Shown: positions 35,552 to 44,099 of the stretch, one piece after another
Position numbering within the stretch: position 1 is the first letter of the stretch
Layout of the letters: each line of letters starts with the position of its first letter
NCBI GenBank assembly: GCA_016715645.1
Contig: JADJZR010000028.1
Location: forward strand, 278,969-342,968
Length of the DNA stretch: 64,000 nt
Direction: 5' to 3'
Source: Elusimicrobiota bacterium
Lineage (GTDB): Bacteria; Elusimicrobiota; Elusimicrobia; FEN-1173
Notes under the pieces: generated by a model
What the model was told of the DNA's origin: nothing
Database searches by the model: none
The model's input: the letters and a program-made list of their open reading frames with translations, nothing else
Made by a program: the position numbers and the translations under genes

Positions 35552-36464
35552 CTGCCTGAGTTGTCAAAAACCGTTGTCTGGTGCGTCCCACCACCCCCAC
35601 TGTCTCAACGCGCTCTTTGGAAAAGAAAAAGCGCCGCTTGTTCCTTTCGGAGTGGCCGATGTCGGAAGGCAGGCGATCCGATCGGGGGCGCGGATGTCCA
35701 TTTCCGGAGTTCAAATGAAGCTGTCGGTCCGAGTCAATCCTCAGACGGCCGAGGTGGAAGCGGTGGCGGAGGGGGGCACTCATATTCTGAAGCCTGAGCC
35801 AGGAACTTACCCGGAAATCCCCCGGGTTGAAAACCTCTGTATGAATATGGCCCAGTCGGTTGGTTTTAATGTGCCGCCTCATGGTCTCCTAGCCATGTCG
35901 GATGGCACGCTTTGTTACGTGGTTAAACGGTTTGACCGATTGGACACGGGAGATAAATTAGCCTCGGAATCGGCTTTCCAAATCTCGGGCGGAGAGTATA
36001 AGTATAAGGGATCCCTTGAGCACGTTGGCCGAGTGTTGCGCTCGACGGTTACCAACAGGGGGCTTGAGGCGGTCGATTTTTTTGAACGGATCCTGCTTTG
36101 CTTTCTGATCGGCAATGGCGACATGCATTTGAAAAATTGGGGGATCCTCACCGATCGTCAAGGGAAGGTGGGGCTTTCCCCCTGTTACGACTTCGTGTCC
36201 TCGAAACTCTATTTGAAGGAAGAGTCTGATACAGCCCTCACCCTTAACGGGAAAAGGGATAAAGTGACCCGGACGGACTTTGAAAAACTGGCCGACTCTC
36301 TGCGAATCGACCCCAAGGCCGCCGCGGGGTCTTTCCAAAAGATGGAACATGCCAAGAACACGTTGCTCTCCCTCTGTGCATCGTCGGCCCTTTCTTTTCC
36401 CCTTCAGGAAAGTTTGGTCGATGTGATTCATTCACGTTACGCGCGGTTGTTAGCGGGTCTTTAA
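35544..36464 (+). CDS. hipT: HipT-like Ser/Thr kinase toxin
   Basis: 306 residues. An N-terminal Cys/His motif (C4xxC7, HPHC20) is common in this HipA subgroup. A Gly-rich loop, RMSISGVQMKLS, contains Ser52-Ile-Ser54; in E. coli HipT the equivalent S-x-S serines are autophosphorylated. Catalytic elements are NGDMHLKNWG (Asp193, Asn198) and YDFVSS (Asp216, metal-binding). The frame is open upstream to 35466, but the ATG at 35544 overlaps hipS and starts the Cys motif. E. coli HipT phosphorylates tryptophanyl-tRNA synthetase; the target here is inferred. The stop codon directly abuts the tgt start codon. Confidence 0.88.
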   Translation: MTNCLSCQKPLSGASHHPHCLNALFGKEKAPLVPFGVADVGRQAIRSGARMSISGVQMKLSVRVNPQTAEVEAVAEGGTHILKPEPGTYPEIPRVENLCMNMAQSVGFNVPPHGLLAMSDGTLCYVVKRFDRLDTGDKLASESAFQISGGEYKYKGSLEHVGRVLRSTVTNRGLEAVDFFERILLCFLIGNGDMHLKNWGILTDRQGKVGLSPCYDFVSSKLYLKEESDTALTLNGKRDKVTRTDFEKLADSLRIDPKAAAGSFQKMEHAKNTLLSLCASSALSFPLQESLVDVIHSRYARLLAGL

Positions 36465-37586
36465 ATGGAGCTTCTCTCGATCCATGCCACTGATGGTTCT
36501 GCCCGGGCGGGAACGCTTCGGTTGGCCCACGCCACGGTGGAAACCCCCGTCTTTATGCCGGTGGGGACCCAGGCCTCGGTTAAAACCCTGATTTGCGAAG
36601 ATTTGGAAGGGTTGGGTTACAACCTTATTTTGGGGAACACCTATCACCTTTGGCTTCGCCCTGGCATCGACTTGCTGGAAGAGGCTGGGGGACTCCATCG
36701 GTTTATGTCGTGGAAGGGCGGTATTTTGACTGATTCCGGCGGGTTCCAGGTTTTTTCGTTGGCCAATCGGCGGGAAGTGTCGGAAGAAGGAGTGGTGTTT
36801 GCTTCCCATGTTGACGGCGCTCGACACCGTTTGACGCCGGAAAATGTTGTGGAAGCTCAGATGCGCATGGGTGTCGACATCGCCATGTGTTTGGACGAAT
36901 GTCCGCCTTATCCCTGCTCCGAATCCGAGGCCCGGGACATGATGGAACGAACGATTCGTTGGGCCCACCGGGCCCTGGAAATTTGGCGCAGTCGGCTGGA
37001 CAAGTTCCAGGCCACGAATTTGTTTCCCATTGTTCAGGGGGCCACGTTCCCCGCCTTGAGAAAAGAGAGCGCCAGACGCACAGTGGAACTGGATTTGCCA
37101 GGCTACGCTTTGGGAGGGCTGTCGGTGGGGGAACCCCGGGACCTGTTGGGGCCCATGATCGAGGCCAGCGTGGGAGAACTTCCTAAAGACAAACCCCGAT
37201 ACCTCATGGGCGTCGGACGCCCAGAAGACATGCTGGAGGCTGTGGAACGGGGCATCGATATGTTCGATTGTGTTTGGCCCACGCGAAACGGTCGAAACGG
37301 CCAGGCGCTCACATCCCAGGGGCCGCTCAATCTACGCACGAACGCGTGCCGTCGAGACGACCGGCCCTTGGACGAGGCCTGTTCGTGCCCGATCTGTGCC
37401 CGATACACCCGCCGTTACATCGCCCACCTCTTTCGGGCGGGAGAATACGCCGCGTTACGGATGGTGTCTTTACACAATTTGGCCTTTATGTTAGACTTCA
37501 CCCGTCGCATTCGGGAATCCATCGTCGTCGGCGCGTTTCAATCCTTTAAACGGGACTTTTTGGACCGCTACAGTCGGTGCGGCTAG
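36465..37586 (+). CDS. tgt: Queuine tRNA-ribosyltransferase (TGT)
   Basis: 373 residues, the bacterial TGT length. Key sites: ETPVFMPVGTQASVK; DSGGFQVFSL (general-base Asp); GGLSVGE; MFDCVWPTRNGRNGQ (nucleophilic Asp); and the zinc site CSCPIC plus a later MVSLHN. It exchanges guanine for preQ1 at position 34 of GUN-anticodon tRNAs, which include the tRNA-Tyr(GUA) in this window. It begins immediately after the hipT stop with no gap, so it is probably cotranscribed with hipBST. The tgt-yajC-secD-secF order downstream is widely conserved. Confidence 0.97.
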   Translation: MELLSIHATDGSARAGTLRLAHATVETPVFMPVGTQASVKTLICEDLEGLGYNLILGNTYHLWLRPGIDLLEEAGGLHRFMSWKGGILTDSGGFQVFSLANRREVSEEGVVFASHVDGARHRLTPENVVEAQMRMGVDIAMCLDECPPYPCSESEARDMMERTIRWAHRALEIWRSRLDKFQATNLFPIVQGATFPALRKESARRTVELDLPGYALGGLSVGEPRDLLGPMIEASVGELPKDKPRYLMGVGRPEDMLEAVERGIDMFDCVWPTRNGRNGQALTSQGPLNLRTNACRRDDRPLDEACSCPICARYTRRYIAHLFRAGEYAALRMVSLHNLAFMLDFTRRIRESIVVGAFQSFKRDFLDRYSRCG

Positions 37587-37634
37587 ACTGTTAATTATTC
37601 CCTTGAATGGGCTTGTGATTTCTAAGGAGCTCTT

Positions 37635-38018
37635 ATGAACTATCTTTTGGGTTTGGCCATTGTTTTGCTCTCTTCGTCAGCGTGGGCTTCGTCCGCGGCG
37701 CCGGGCCAGGGCGGGAGTCTAATGACGTTTGTCCCACTCATCGCTATTGCGGTCATCTTCTATTTCCTTCTCATCCGACCTCAGCAGAAACAAGCCAAAG
37801 AACACCAACGGATGGTCAACGAACTGAAACGTGGCGATCGCGTTTTGACTCAGGGCGGACTTTACGGAACAGTCCACGCGGTGAAAGGCAAAGTGATCGA
37901 GCTTAAAATTTCCGAAGAAACCAAAGTTCTCGTCGGGAAAAGTTTTGTGACCCAAGTGCTCCAAAACGATCCCAGCTTGGAGGTCGAAGTGGTTTCCAAC
38001 GGGGCGGCAAAGGGCTAA
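37635..38018 (+). CDS. yajC: YajC, Sec translocon accessory subunit
   Basis: 127 residues. A signal-like start is followed by one transmembrane helix (LMTFVPLIAIAVIFYFLLIRPQQKQAKEHQRM), the YajC hallmark, then a soluble cytoplasmic domain (LKRGDRVLTQGGLYGTV). An AAGGAG site lies 7 nt before the ATG. Its stop overlaps the secD start (TAATG). It works with SecDF at the SecYEG channel. Confidence 0.95.
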   Translation: MNYLLGLAIVLLSSSAWASSAAPGQGGSLMTFVPLIAIAVIFYFLLIRPQQKQAKEHQRMVNELKRGDRVLTQGGLYGTVHAVKGKVIELKISEETKVLVGKSFVTQVLQNDPSLEVEVVSNGAAKG

Positions 38019-39454
38019 TGCACCGAGCTTATTGGCGGTCCATTATCGTCCTCGTCGCGATCGTTGTGTCGGGGTGGTTTTTGTTTCCTTCCTTTCGATT
38101 TTATTCACAACCCCGATCCGCTCAGGAAGACATGCGCTCGCGCCGCAACCCGCTGGTCGGCAAAATTTTGAACCTGGGGTTGGACCTGCAGGGGGGGATT
38201 CACCTCTTACTGGAATTGAAAACGGCCCAATTGGCTGACGAGCGCATCGAAACCGTCAACGAAGCCATGGATCGCGCCATCGAAGTCATCCGAAACCGGA
38301 TCGACCAGGTGGGATTGTCGGAACCCTTGATCGTCCGTCAAGGCGAAAAGTGGCTCGTGGTCCAAATGCCCGGGGTGAAAAATCGCGAGCAGGCCAAAGA
38401 TTTAATCGGGCGCACGGCGCTGTTGGAATTTCGTCTGGTGGAATCCGGAGCCCTTCCGGAAGGGCTGGTGGCCAAAGCCCGGGAACTCAAACTGGGCCCT
38501 GTGGAACTTCGGCCTGGCCGGATGCCCAAAGACATTCAAGACCTTTTGCCTCCGGGAACCGAACTGCTGGCCGGCAAAGAGTCCAATTACGTTTTGGTAA
38601 AATCGTCTTCTGAAATGACGGGCGCCGGAATTAAAAACGCTCGCGTGGAAATGGGCAGTGATTATTCGGGCGTGTCTCCCCACGTGGCCATTGAGTTCAA
38701 CGATGAGGGAACAAAACGGTTTGCTGATATTACCGACGCCAACGTCGGGCGCAACTTGGCCATTGTTTTGGACGGCGTGGTACAAAGCGCGCCGGTCATC
38801 CGGTCGCGGATTCCCGACGGGCACGCGGTCATCGAAGGCCAGTTCACGTCCGAAGACGCCAAGTTTTTGAAAGCGGTTTTGCAGGCCGGCGCCTTGCCCG
38901 CGCCGTTGGAAATTGTTGAAGAGCGCACTGTGGGAGCCAGCCTGGGCGACGATTCCATTAAAGCCGGCCTCAAAGCGGGCGCGATCGGGTTGGGGCTCAT
39001 CTTTTTGTTCATGGCGGTTTATTACAAATGGTCAGGAATGTTGGCCAACGCGGCTTTAATTCTTAACCTCTTTTTTCTTCTGGCCGCAATGGCTATGTTT
39101 CACGCCACGCTTACATTGCCGGGCATTGCCGGCATCATCCTCACCATCGGTATGGCGGTGGACGCCAACGTCCTTATACTGGAACGGATCCGTGAGGAAG
39201 TCCGAATGGGCAAGACCCCTCGCCTCGCCGTGGATCAGGGTTACGAAAAGGCCTTTTCGGCTATTTTTGATGGCAACCTCACGACCATTATCGCGGCGGT
39301 GTTTCTGTTCCAGTTTGGAACGGGCCCCGTGAAAGGGTTTGGGATCAGCCTTTTGTTGGGGTTGCTGGTGTCTATGTTCACCGCTATCGTGGTGACCCAT
39401 ACGGTTTACGAGCTGTGGATGATGAAAAATCAAGTTCAAAAGCTGAGCGTCTAA
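38018..39454 (+). CDS. secD: Protein translocase subunit SecD
   Basis: 478 residues: one N-terminal TM helix, the conserved DLQGGIHLLLEL motif after it, a large periplasmic P1 region, then five C-terminal TM helices (AIGLGLIFLFMAVYYK onward) with GIAGIILTIGMAVDANVLILERIREE. SecDF uses the proton-motive force to pull preproteins through SecYEG. SecD is separate from SecF here. It directly abuts yajC and secF. Confidence 0.97.
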   Translation: MHRAYWRSIIVLVAIVVSGWFLFPSFRFYSQPRSAQEDMRSRRNPLVGKILNLGLDLQGGIHLLLELKTAQLADERIETVNEAMDRAIEVIRNRIDQVGLSEPLIVRQGEKWLVVQMPGVKNREQAKDLIGRTALLEFRLVESGALPEGLVAKARELKLGPVELRPGRMPKDIQDLLPPGTELLAGKESNYVLVKSSSEMTGAGIKNARVEMGSDYSGVSPHVAIEFNDEGTKRFADITDANVGRNLAIVLDGVVQSAPVIRSRIPDGHAVIEGQFTSEDAKFLKAVLQAGALPAPLEIVEERTVGASLGDDSIKAGLKAGAIGLGLIFLFMAVYYKWSGMLANAALILNLFFLLAAMAMFHATLTLPGIAGIILTIGMAVDANVLILERIREEVRMGKTPRLAVDQGYEKAFSAIFDGNLTTIIAAVFLFQFGTGPVKGFGISLLLGLLVSMFTAIVVTHTVYELWMMKNQVQKLSV

Positions 39455-40378
39455 ATGGAACTCTTTAAAACCCCCAACTTCAACTACATCAAGTACCATA
39501 AACTTTTTTTTGGTGTTTCCGCCCTCCTGGGATTGCTGAGTGTGGGAGCGCTTGTGTCGAGGGGTAAGAACATCCTAAGCATTGATTTTACGGGCGGAAC
39601 CCTCATTCAAGGCTACTTTGAGAAGGCCCCGGTTCCCATGGACCAAGTGCGGGCGGCGTTGACGGATGCCGGTTTGCCGGGGGCTGAGCTTCAAAGTGTT
39701 CCACTTCACAACGCCTTCATCTTGCGATTCAAAACCAAACAGTCGGATGCCGACCGTCAAGGGGTTGAAACAAAAGCGAAAGAGGTCTTCGCCAAAAAGT
39801 TTTTGGAAAACCCGTTTGTTGTCGAACGGGCGGAATTCGTGGGCCCGGTGGTGGGCCGTCACTTGATGGGGAAAGCGTCCTTGGCCATTTTCTTTTCTTT
39901 GTTGGGTATTGTGATCTACGTGGCCATGCGGTTCAAAAACTGGATTTGGGGCGTGTCCGGCGTGTTTGCGTTGGCCCACGACGTTTTTTTGGCGACGGGG
40001 TTTATGGCCATCACGGGACGGGAAATATCCATCACGGTGATCGCGGCCCTGTTGACGTTGGCCGGGTATTCCATTAACGACACCATCGTCATCTTTGACC
40101 GAATTCGTGAAAATATTCGCCTCCGTGGTCGCGCCAACAAAGAGTCGCTGGACGTTCTCATCAACCGTTCCTGCAACGAGACGCTGTCGAGAACAATCAT
40201 TACGTCGTTGACAGTGTTTTTGGTCTTGATCTGCCTGTTGGTTTTTGGCGGCGAGGTCATTCGGGATTTCGCCTTAGCCCTCACTTTTGGCGTCGTGGTG
40301 GGCTCCTATTCGACCATCTTCATCGCCACGCCGATGGTGTACCTGTGGCAGACGAAACGAACCCAATCGCTCCGTTAA
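39455..40378 (+). CDS. secF: Protein translocase subunit SecF
   Basis: 307 residues with six TM helices, SIDFTGGTLIQ after TM1, and the RND-type block ALLTLAGYSINDTIVIFDRIREN. It starts on the base after the secD stop. It is the partner of SecD in proton-driven export and is relevant to the very large exported proteins nearby. Confidence 0.97.
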   Translation: MELFKTPNFNYIKYHKLFFGVSALLGLLSVGALVSRGKNILSIDFTGGTLIQGYFEKAPVPMDQVRAALTDAGLPGAELQSVPLHNAFILRFKTKQSDADRQGVETKAKEVFAKKFLENPFVVERAEFVGPVVGRHLMGKASLAIFFSLLGIVIYVAMRFKNWIWGVSGVFALAHDVFLATGFMAITGREISITVIAALLTLAGYSINDTIVIFDRIRENIRLRGRANKESLDVLINRSCNETLSRTIITSLTVFLVLICLLVFGGEVIRDFALALTFGVVVGSYSTIFIATPMVYLWQTKRTQSLR

Positions 40379-40937
40379 CCGGGGTTTCCCAGCCCACCGA
40401 ATCGGGCTCCTCGTCCCCTGTTTGCGCCACGAAAATCCGACGGTTTCGGCTTCATGCCCGACCCAGCGCGGTCCTGCGCAACTTAAAAACTCTTCTGGAC
40501 GGCGCCTCGATAATAACCCCCGAACTTGAAAAAGCGGTGGAAAGTGAATCTGTCTCCGCCCTCCGGCGGTTGGACACCGCGGCTCTCTACGAAACGATTA
40601 CCCCCGCCCAGTCAGCGGACTGGCTGGCACCTTCGTGGATCCCGGTGGAAGGCGAAAAAAACCCGTCGCGCTCACGCTTTTTGTGTCCACCATTGGTGTC
40701 CCGTTTGAAAACGAACTGGGTGACGCGTTGGCTCGGGGCGAAGGACTGCGCAGTCGCTTGTTGACCGCGTTGGAAGAACTGGCGGAACAGTCGGCTCTTT
40801 TTGTTGAACGGCTCGTGGCCGAAGAGGCCCGCCAGGAATCCTGTGAATTGGAAGAGCGGCGTCTTTTTTCCGACCCCGAATGGATCGGTCGGCCTTCACG
40901 GCTCGGAGCCGATCAGGTGGGATTGTCTTTCGACTAG
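40345..40937 (+). CDS. Frame-broken small protein with A-AAA-AAC heptamer (function unknown)
   Basis: Two overlapping frames make one protein. The upstream frame (from ATG 40345, overlapping secF by 34 nt) runs to PVEGEK; the downstream frame continues KKPVALTLFVSTIGVPFENELGDALARGEGLRSRLL to the stop at 40937. They join at a run of seven A (40655-40661). In the upstream frame this reads A-AAA-AAC (40656-40662), a classical -1 slippery heptamer, and a -1 shift gives a continuous product of about 197 residues. One missing A (mutation or sequencing error) is the simpler alternative. The C-terminal half faintly resembles the reactivation domain of cobalamin-dependent methionine synthase; I would not name it on that. 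Confidence 0.55.
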
Positions 40938-41119
40938 GTGGCCACTTGTCACCGCGGTTCACTTGCGTCGGGGTCATCCCGTGGGGACCTCCCGCTAAAA
41001 AGAAAAAATAATCGGATCCTTAACGCCCCTCACCATCCATCGGATCGACATGCATCCATTCGGGTTTTTTATCAGTAAAGCCGATCCCTCCTGGAACTCC
41101 ATCTGAAAGTAGGTCCATT

Positions 41120-41782
41120 TTGAACGATTCCAGTTCATTGCCGGTCCGTGACCGCGTTCTGGCTTTTTTCGTGTCCTTGGCGGGGTGGGCGGTGGTTCAG
41201 TTCATCGGCCGAACGTCTCGCATTAAAATTATTCAGTCCCCCGGATTCCGGGATCGGGTTCACCGGAATCTTCCCTGCGTCTACGCCTTTTGGCATCGAT
41301 ATCAAGTCCTAATGCTTTACGTGCACCGGGGCGAAGGGGTCCATGTCCTTGTCAGCCGAAGCAAGGACGGCGAACTGATCGCTCAAACGCTCCATCGGTT
41401 GGGGTTTAAAACCGCCCGCGGTTCTTCCAGTCGGGGAGGAGGCATGGCTTTGCTTAAACTGGTTGATGTTCTCAAGGGCGGAGGATCCGCCGCTTTTACC
41501 CCAGACGGTCCTCGGGGACCCCTTCGGTCCGTGCAACCGGGCGTTCTGGCTCTCGCGGCCAAAATGGAAGTCCCCGTTGTCCCTCTCGCTTGGGCTGGTC
41601 GCCGCGTTAAAGAATTAAACAGTTGGGATCGGTTTTTGGTACCCAAACCCTTTGGCCGTTACGCCGTTGTTTATGGCGAGCCAACATTTTTTTCCGAATC
41701 CGGTCCCGCCGCGGAGGAAAAATTGAAAAACCTATTGATCGCCGTAGAAACCCAAGCCCAGTCGGCTCTCGCGTCACTATGA
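41120..41782 (+). CDS. DUF374 / lysophospholipid-acyltransferase-like protein
   Basis: 220 residues matching the DUF374 (LPLAT) family: VYAFWHRYQVLMLYVHRG, VLVSRSKDGELIAQTLHRLGF, ARGSSSRGGGMALL and AFTPDGPRGP, the last being the conserved acceptor-site block. It is membrane-associated and predicted to acylate a lipid, probably a lipid A or phospholipid precursor given its place at the head of the LPS operon. The TTG start follows an AGTAGG site; no ATG gives a better N-terminus. Its TGA overlaps the waaA ATG. Confidence 0.88.
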   Translation: MNDSSSLPVRDRVLAFFVSLAGWAVVQFIGRTSRIKIIQSPGFRDRVHRNLPCVYAFWHRYQVLMLYVHRGEGVHVLVSRSKDGELIAQTLHRLGFKTARGSSSRGGGMALLKLVDVLKGGGSAAFTPDGPRGPLRSVQPGVLALAAKMEVPVVPLAWAGRRVKELNSWDRFLVPKPFGRYAVVYGEPTFFSESGPAAEEKLKNLLIAVETQAQSALASL

Positions 41783-43077
41783 CGTTTTATTCGGCCTTGT
41801 TTTTCCTAATGTCCCCGATTCTTTTCGTGGGATTTGTTTGGCGTTATGGGTTGAGGCGCACCTTGAGAGGGTTGCCGGAACGGTTTTCCTGGGGACGTGA
41901 ATCCTCCCCGACAGGGGTGTTGTGGGTTCACGCCGCGTCGGTGGGCGAAGTCCGCGCGGTGGAAAATTTTATACGGGCTTTGCCCGAACAGTTTCCGGGT
42001 GTTCCACGGCTTCTTACAACCACCACCGTTAACGGAAAAGAACTGGCCCAGCGGTTGGGATTGGCGGAGTCGGTTCGCCTGGCGCCTTTGGATCGGCCCG
42101 GCCCTGTGGCCCGTCTCATTGATCAAGTGAAACCAAAAGCGTTGGTCTTGGTGGAAACCGAACTGTGGCCCCACTGGATCCAAACTTTGTCCCGTCATCG
42201 GGTCCCGGTGGTGGTCATTAACGGGCGAATTTCCGATAAGGCGTTTCCCCTTTACTATTGGGCGCGGGGGCTGTTTGGTCCGCTTCTTTCGACCTTAGCC
42301 CGTGTGGGTGTTCAAAGTCCAACCCATGCTTCCCGTTACCTTCAGCTGGGAGCGTTGCCAGAGTCGGTGGCCATTACGGGCAACCTGAAATTCGACGTGC
42401 CGTTGCCCGACCTTTCTCGGCGAGCGGCGTTGCGGACAGCCTACGGTTTTTCCGGCGATGACCCCGTGTGGGTGGCGGGGAGCACCCATCCGGGCGAAGA
42501 ATCGGCTGTCCGGGATGTGTTCACCTCCCTCCGTAAAAAATATCCGGGTCTTCGACTGGTGGCCGCGCCCCGTCATGCCCAACGGGCAGGGGAAGTGGCT
42601 CGGCTTTTTTCTGACCAGGGATTTCGTGTTTGTCTGCGAAGCCGGTTATCGTCCTATTCGGGATCGGCTGACGTGCTCGTCTTGGACACGGTGGGTGAGT
42701 TGTCCGACCTGTACGGGGCCGCTACTGTGGCGTTCGTTGGGGGGAGCCTCGTCCGAAAAGGCGGCCAAAATCCGTTGGAGCCGGCCCGGTGGGGTGTCCC
42801 AACCCTTTTTGGGCCGCATATGGAAAATTTTAGGGAAGTAGCCGCTCTGTTTTTGGAAAATCAGGCCGCCGTGTCTGTCTCCGACCTGAAGGCTTTAACG
42901 TCCGCCGTCGATTCGTTGCTCTCATCCCAGGATCAGCGGGACCGGCTGGGATCGGCCGCGCGCACAGTGGCTGACAGACAGCGAGGCGCGTTGAAATCCA
43001 ACTTGGATCTGTTGGGCGAAGCTCTGGCCATCCCTCCCCATCAATTGCGTCGGCCGGGTCGGTGCGCAACGTGTTAA
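41779..43077 (+). CDS. waaA: Kdo transferase (3-deoxy-D-manno-octulosonic-acid transferase)
   Basis: 432 residues. An N-terminal TM anchor (MTFYSALFFLMSPILFVGFVWRYG) is followed by a GT30 N-domain with WVHAASVGEVRAV and VLVETELWPHWI and a GT-B C-domain with AGSTHPGEE, APRHAQRAGEV and GGSLVRKGGQNPLEPARWG. It adds Kdo from CMP-Kdo to lipid IVA on the cytoplasmic face. The frame is open upstream to 41623, but the ATG at 41779 overlaps the previous stop (ATGA) and gives the proper TM start. Confidence 0.95.
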   Translation: MTFYSALFFLMSPILFVGFVWRYGLRRTLRGLPERFSWGRESSPTGVLWVHAASVGEVRAVENFIRALPEQFPGVPRLLTTTTVNGKELAQRLGLAESVRLAPLDRPGPVARLIDQVKPKALVLVETELWPHWIQTLSRHRVPVVVINGRISDKAFPLYYWARGLFGPLLSTLARVGVQSPTHASRYLQLGALPESVAITGNLKFDVPLPDLSRRAALRTAYGFSGDDPVWVAGSTHPGEESAVRDVFTSLRKKYPGLRLVAAPRHAQRAGEVARLFSDQGFRVCLRSRLSSYSGSADVLVLDTVGELSDLYGAATVAFVGGSLVRKGGQNPLEPARWGVPTLFGPHMENFREVAALFLENQAAVSVSDLKALTSAVDSLLSSQDQRDRLGSAARTVADRQRGALKSNLDLLGEALAIPPHQLRRPGRCATC

Positions 43078-44099
43078 CCCCAAAAAAAATTTTGGTTATT
43101 CGGTTGTCGTCTTTAGGCGACGTGGTGTTGGCTTTACCAACCCTGTCGGCGCTTAAAGCCGCTTGGCCTAAGGCGCACCTCACCTTGTTGGTTAAGAAGT
43201 CGTTCGCGCCCCTATTCGTCGGGCATCCTTTGATCGATGAGATCGCTGTTTTTGAGAGCCGGGGTGTGTGCGGCTGGATGCGGGACATTCGACAGCAACG
43301 GTATGGTTTGGTCGTGGATCTCCATGATACGCTCCGGTCACGTCTATGGTCACTAACGTCGGGCGCGGATCGGTGTGTTCGTTACGATAAACGCGCCTGG
43401 GAACGGCGTTTGTTGGTGTGGTTTAAAAAACCGTCACACCAGCTGGACGGAGGTGTCGTGGAGAGGTACCTGGAATCCTTGGCGCCTCTCGGCGTGTCGG
43501 CCACGGACACGGTTCCCCGTCTTTACGTGCCGCCCGGGGAACGGTTGCCGGAAGAAATCGAACGCCGGGTGGGGCCCGGCCCTTTCATTGGAGTCGCCCC
43601 GGGTGCCTTGCACGCCACCAAACGCTGGCCGCCGGATCGGTTTGCCCAGGCGGCCGATCTTCTGCACCGGGAACTCAACTTGCCGGTGGTTTTGATGGGT
43701 TCAAAATCAGATATTCCTGCCGTTGAAAACGTGCTTCGCACGTTGGAAGCCCCGGCCATTAACGTCGCCGGGCAAACGTCGGTTCGAGACCTCATGATTG
43801 TCCTCAGTCGATGCAAAGTGGTTTTGACCAACGATTCCGGCGCTCTGCATGTGTCGGCGGCGTTGGGTGTTCCCACCGTGGCCATCTTCGGCCCCACCGT
43901 GAAGCCGTTCGGCTTCTTTCCCAAAGGGCACTGGACGACGGTTGTGGAGTCGGAAGGACTGGACTGTCGGCCCTGTTCCCTGCATGGGTCGAAAATCTGT
44001 CCGAAAGGACACTTTCGGTGTATGAACGATGTGACCATGGATCGGGTGGTAAACGCGGCCCGGGACCTTTTGAACCGGCCTTCACAGGGGCCTGCATGA
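43062..44099 (+). CDS. ADP-heptose:LPS heptosyltransferase-like (GT9), first copy
   Basis: 345 residues with a GT9 fold: KILVIRLSSLGDVVLALPTLSALK at the N-terminus, then APGALHATKRWPPDRFAQAA, and in the C-domain LTNDSGALHVSAALGVPTVAIFGPT, the donor-binding block. It transfers heptose (from ADP-heptose) to the inner LPS core; WaaC versus WaaF cannot be decided. GTG start at 43062 (alternative GTG 43071), overlapping waaA by 16 nt. The C-terminus has a Cys-rich CRPCSLHGSKICPKGHFRC segment, common in GT9 proteins. Confidence 0.9.
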   Translation: MRNVLTPKKILVIRLSSLGDVVLALPTLSALKAAWPKAHLTLLVKKSFAPLFVGHPLIDEIAVFESRGVCGWMRDIRQQRYGLVVDLHDTLRSRLWSLTSGADRCVRYDKRAWERRLLVWFKKPSHQLDGGVVERYLESLAPLGVSATDTVPRLYVPPGERLPEEIERRVGPGPFIGVAPGALHATKRWPPDRFAQAADLLHRELNLPVVLMGSKSDIPAVENVLRTLEAPAINVAGQTSVRDLMIVLSRCKVVLTNDSGALHVSAALGVPTVAIFGPTVKPFGFFPKGHWTTVVESEGLDCRPCSLHGSKICPKGHFRCMNDVTMDRVVNAARDLLNRPSQGPA

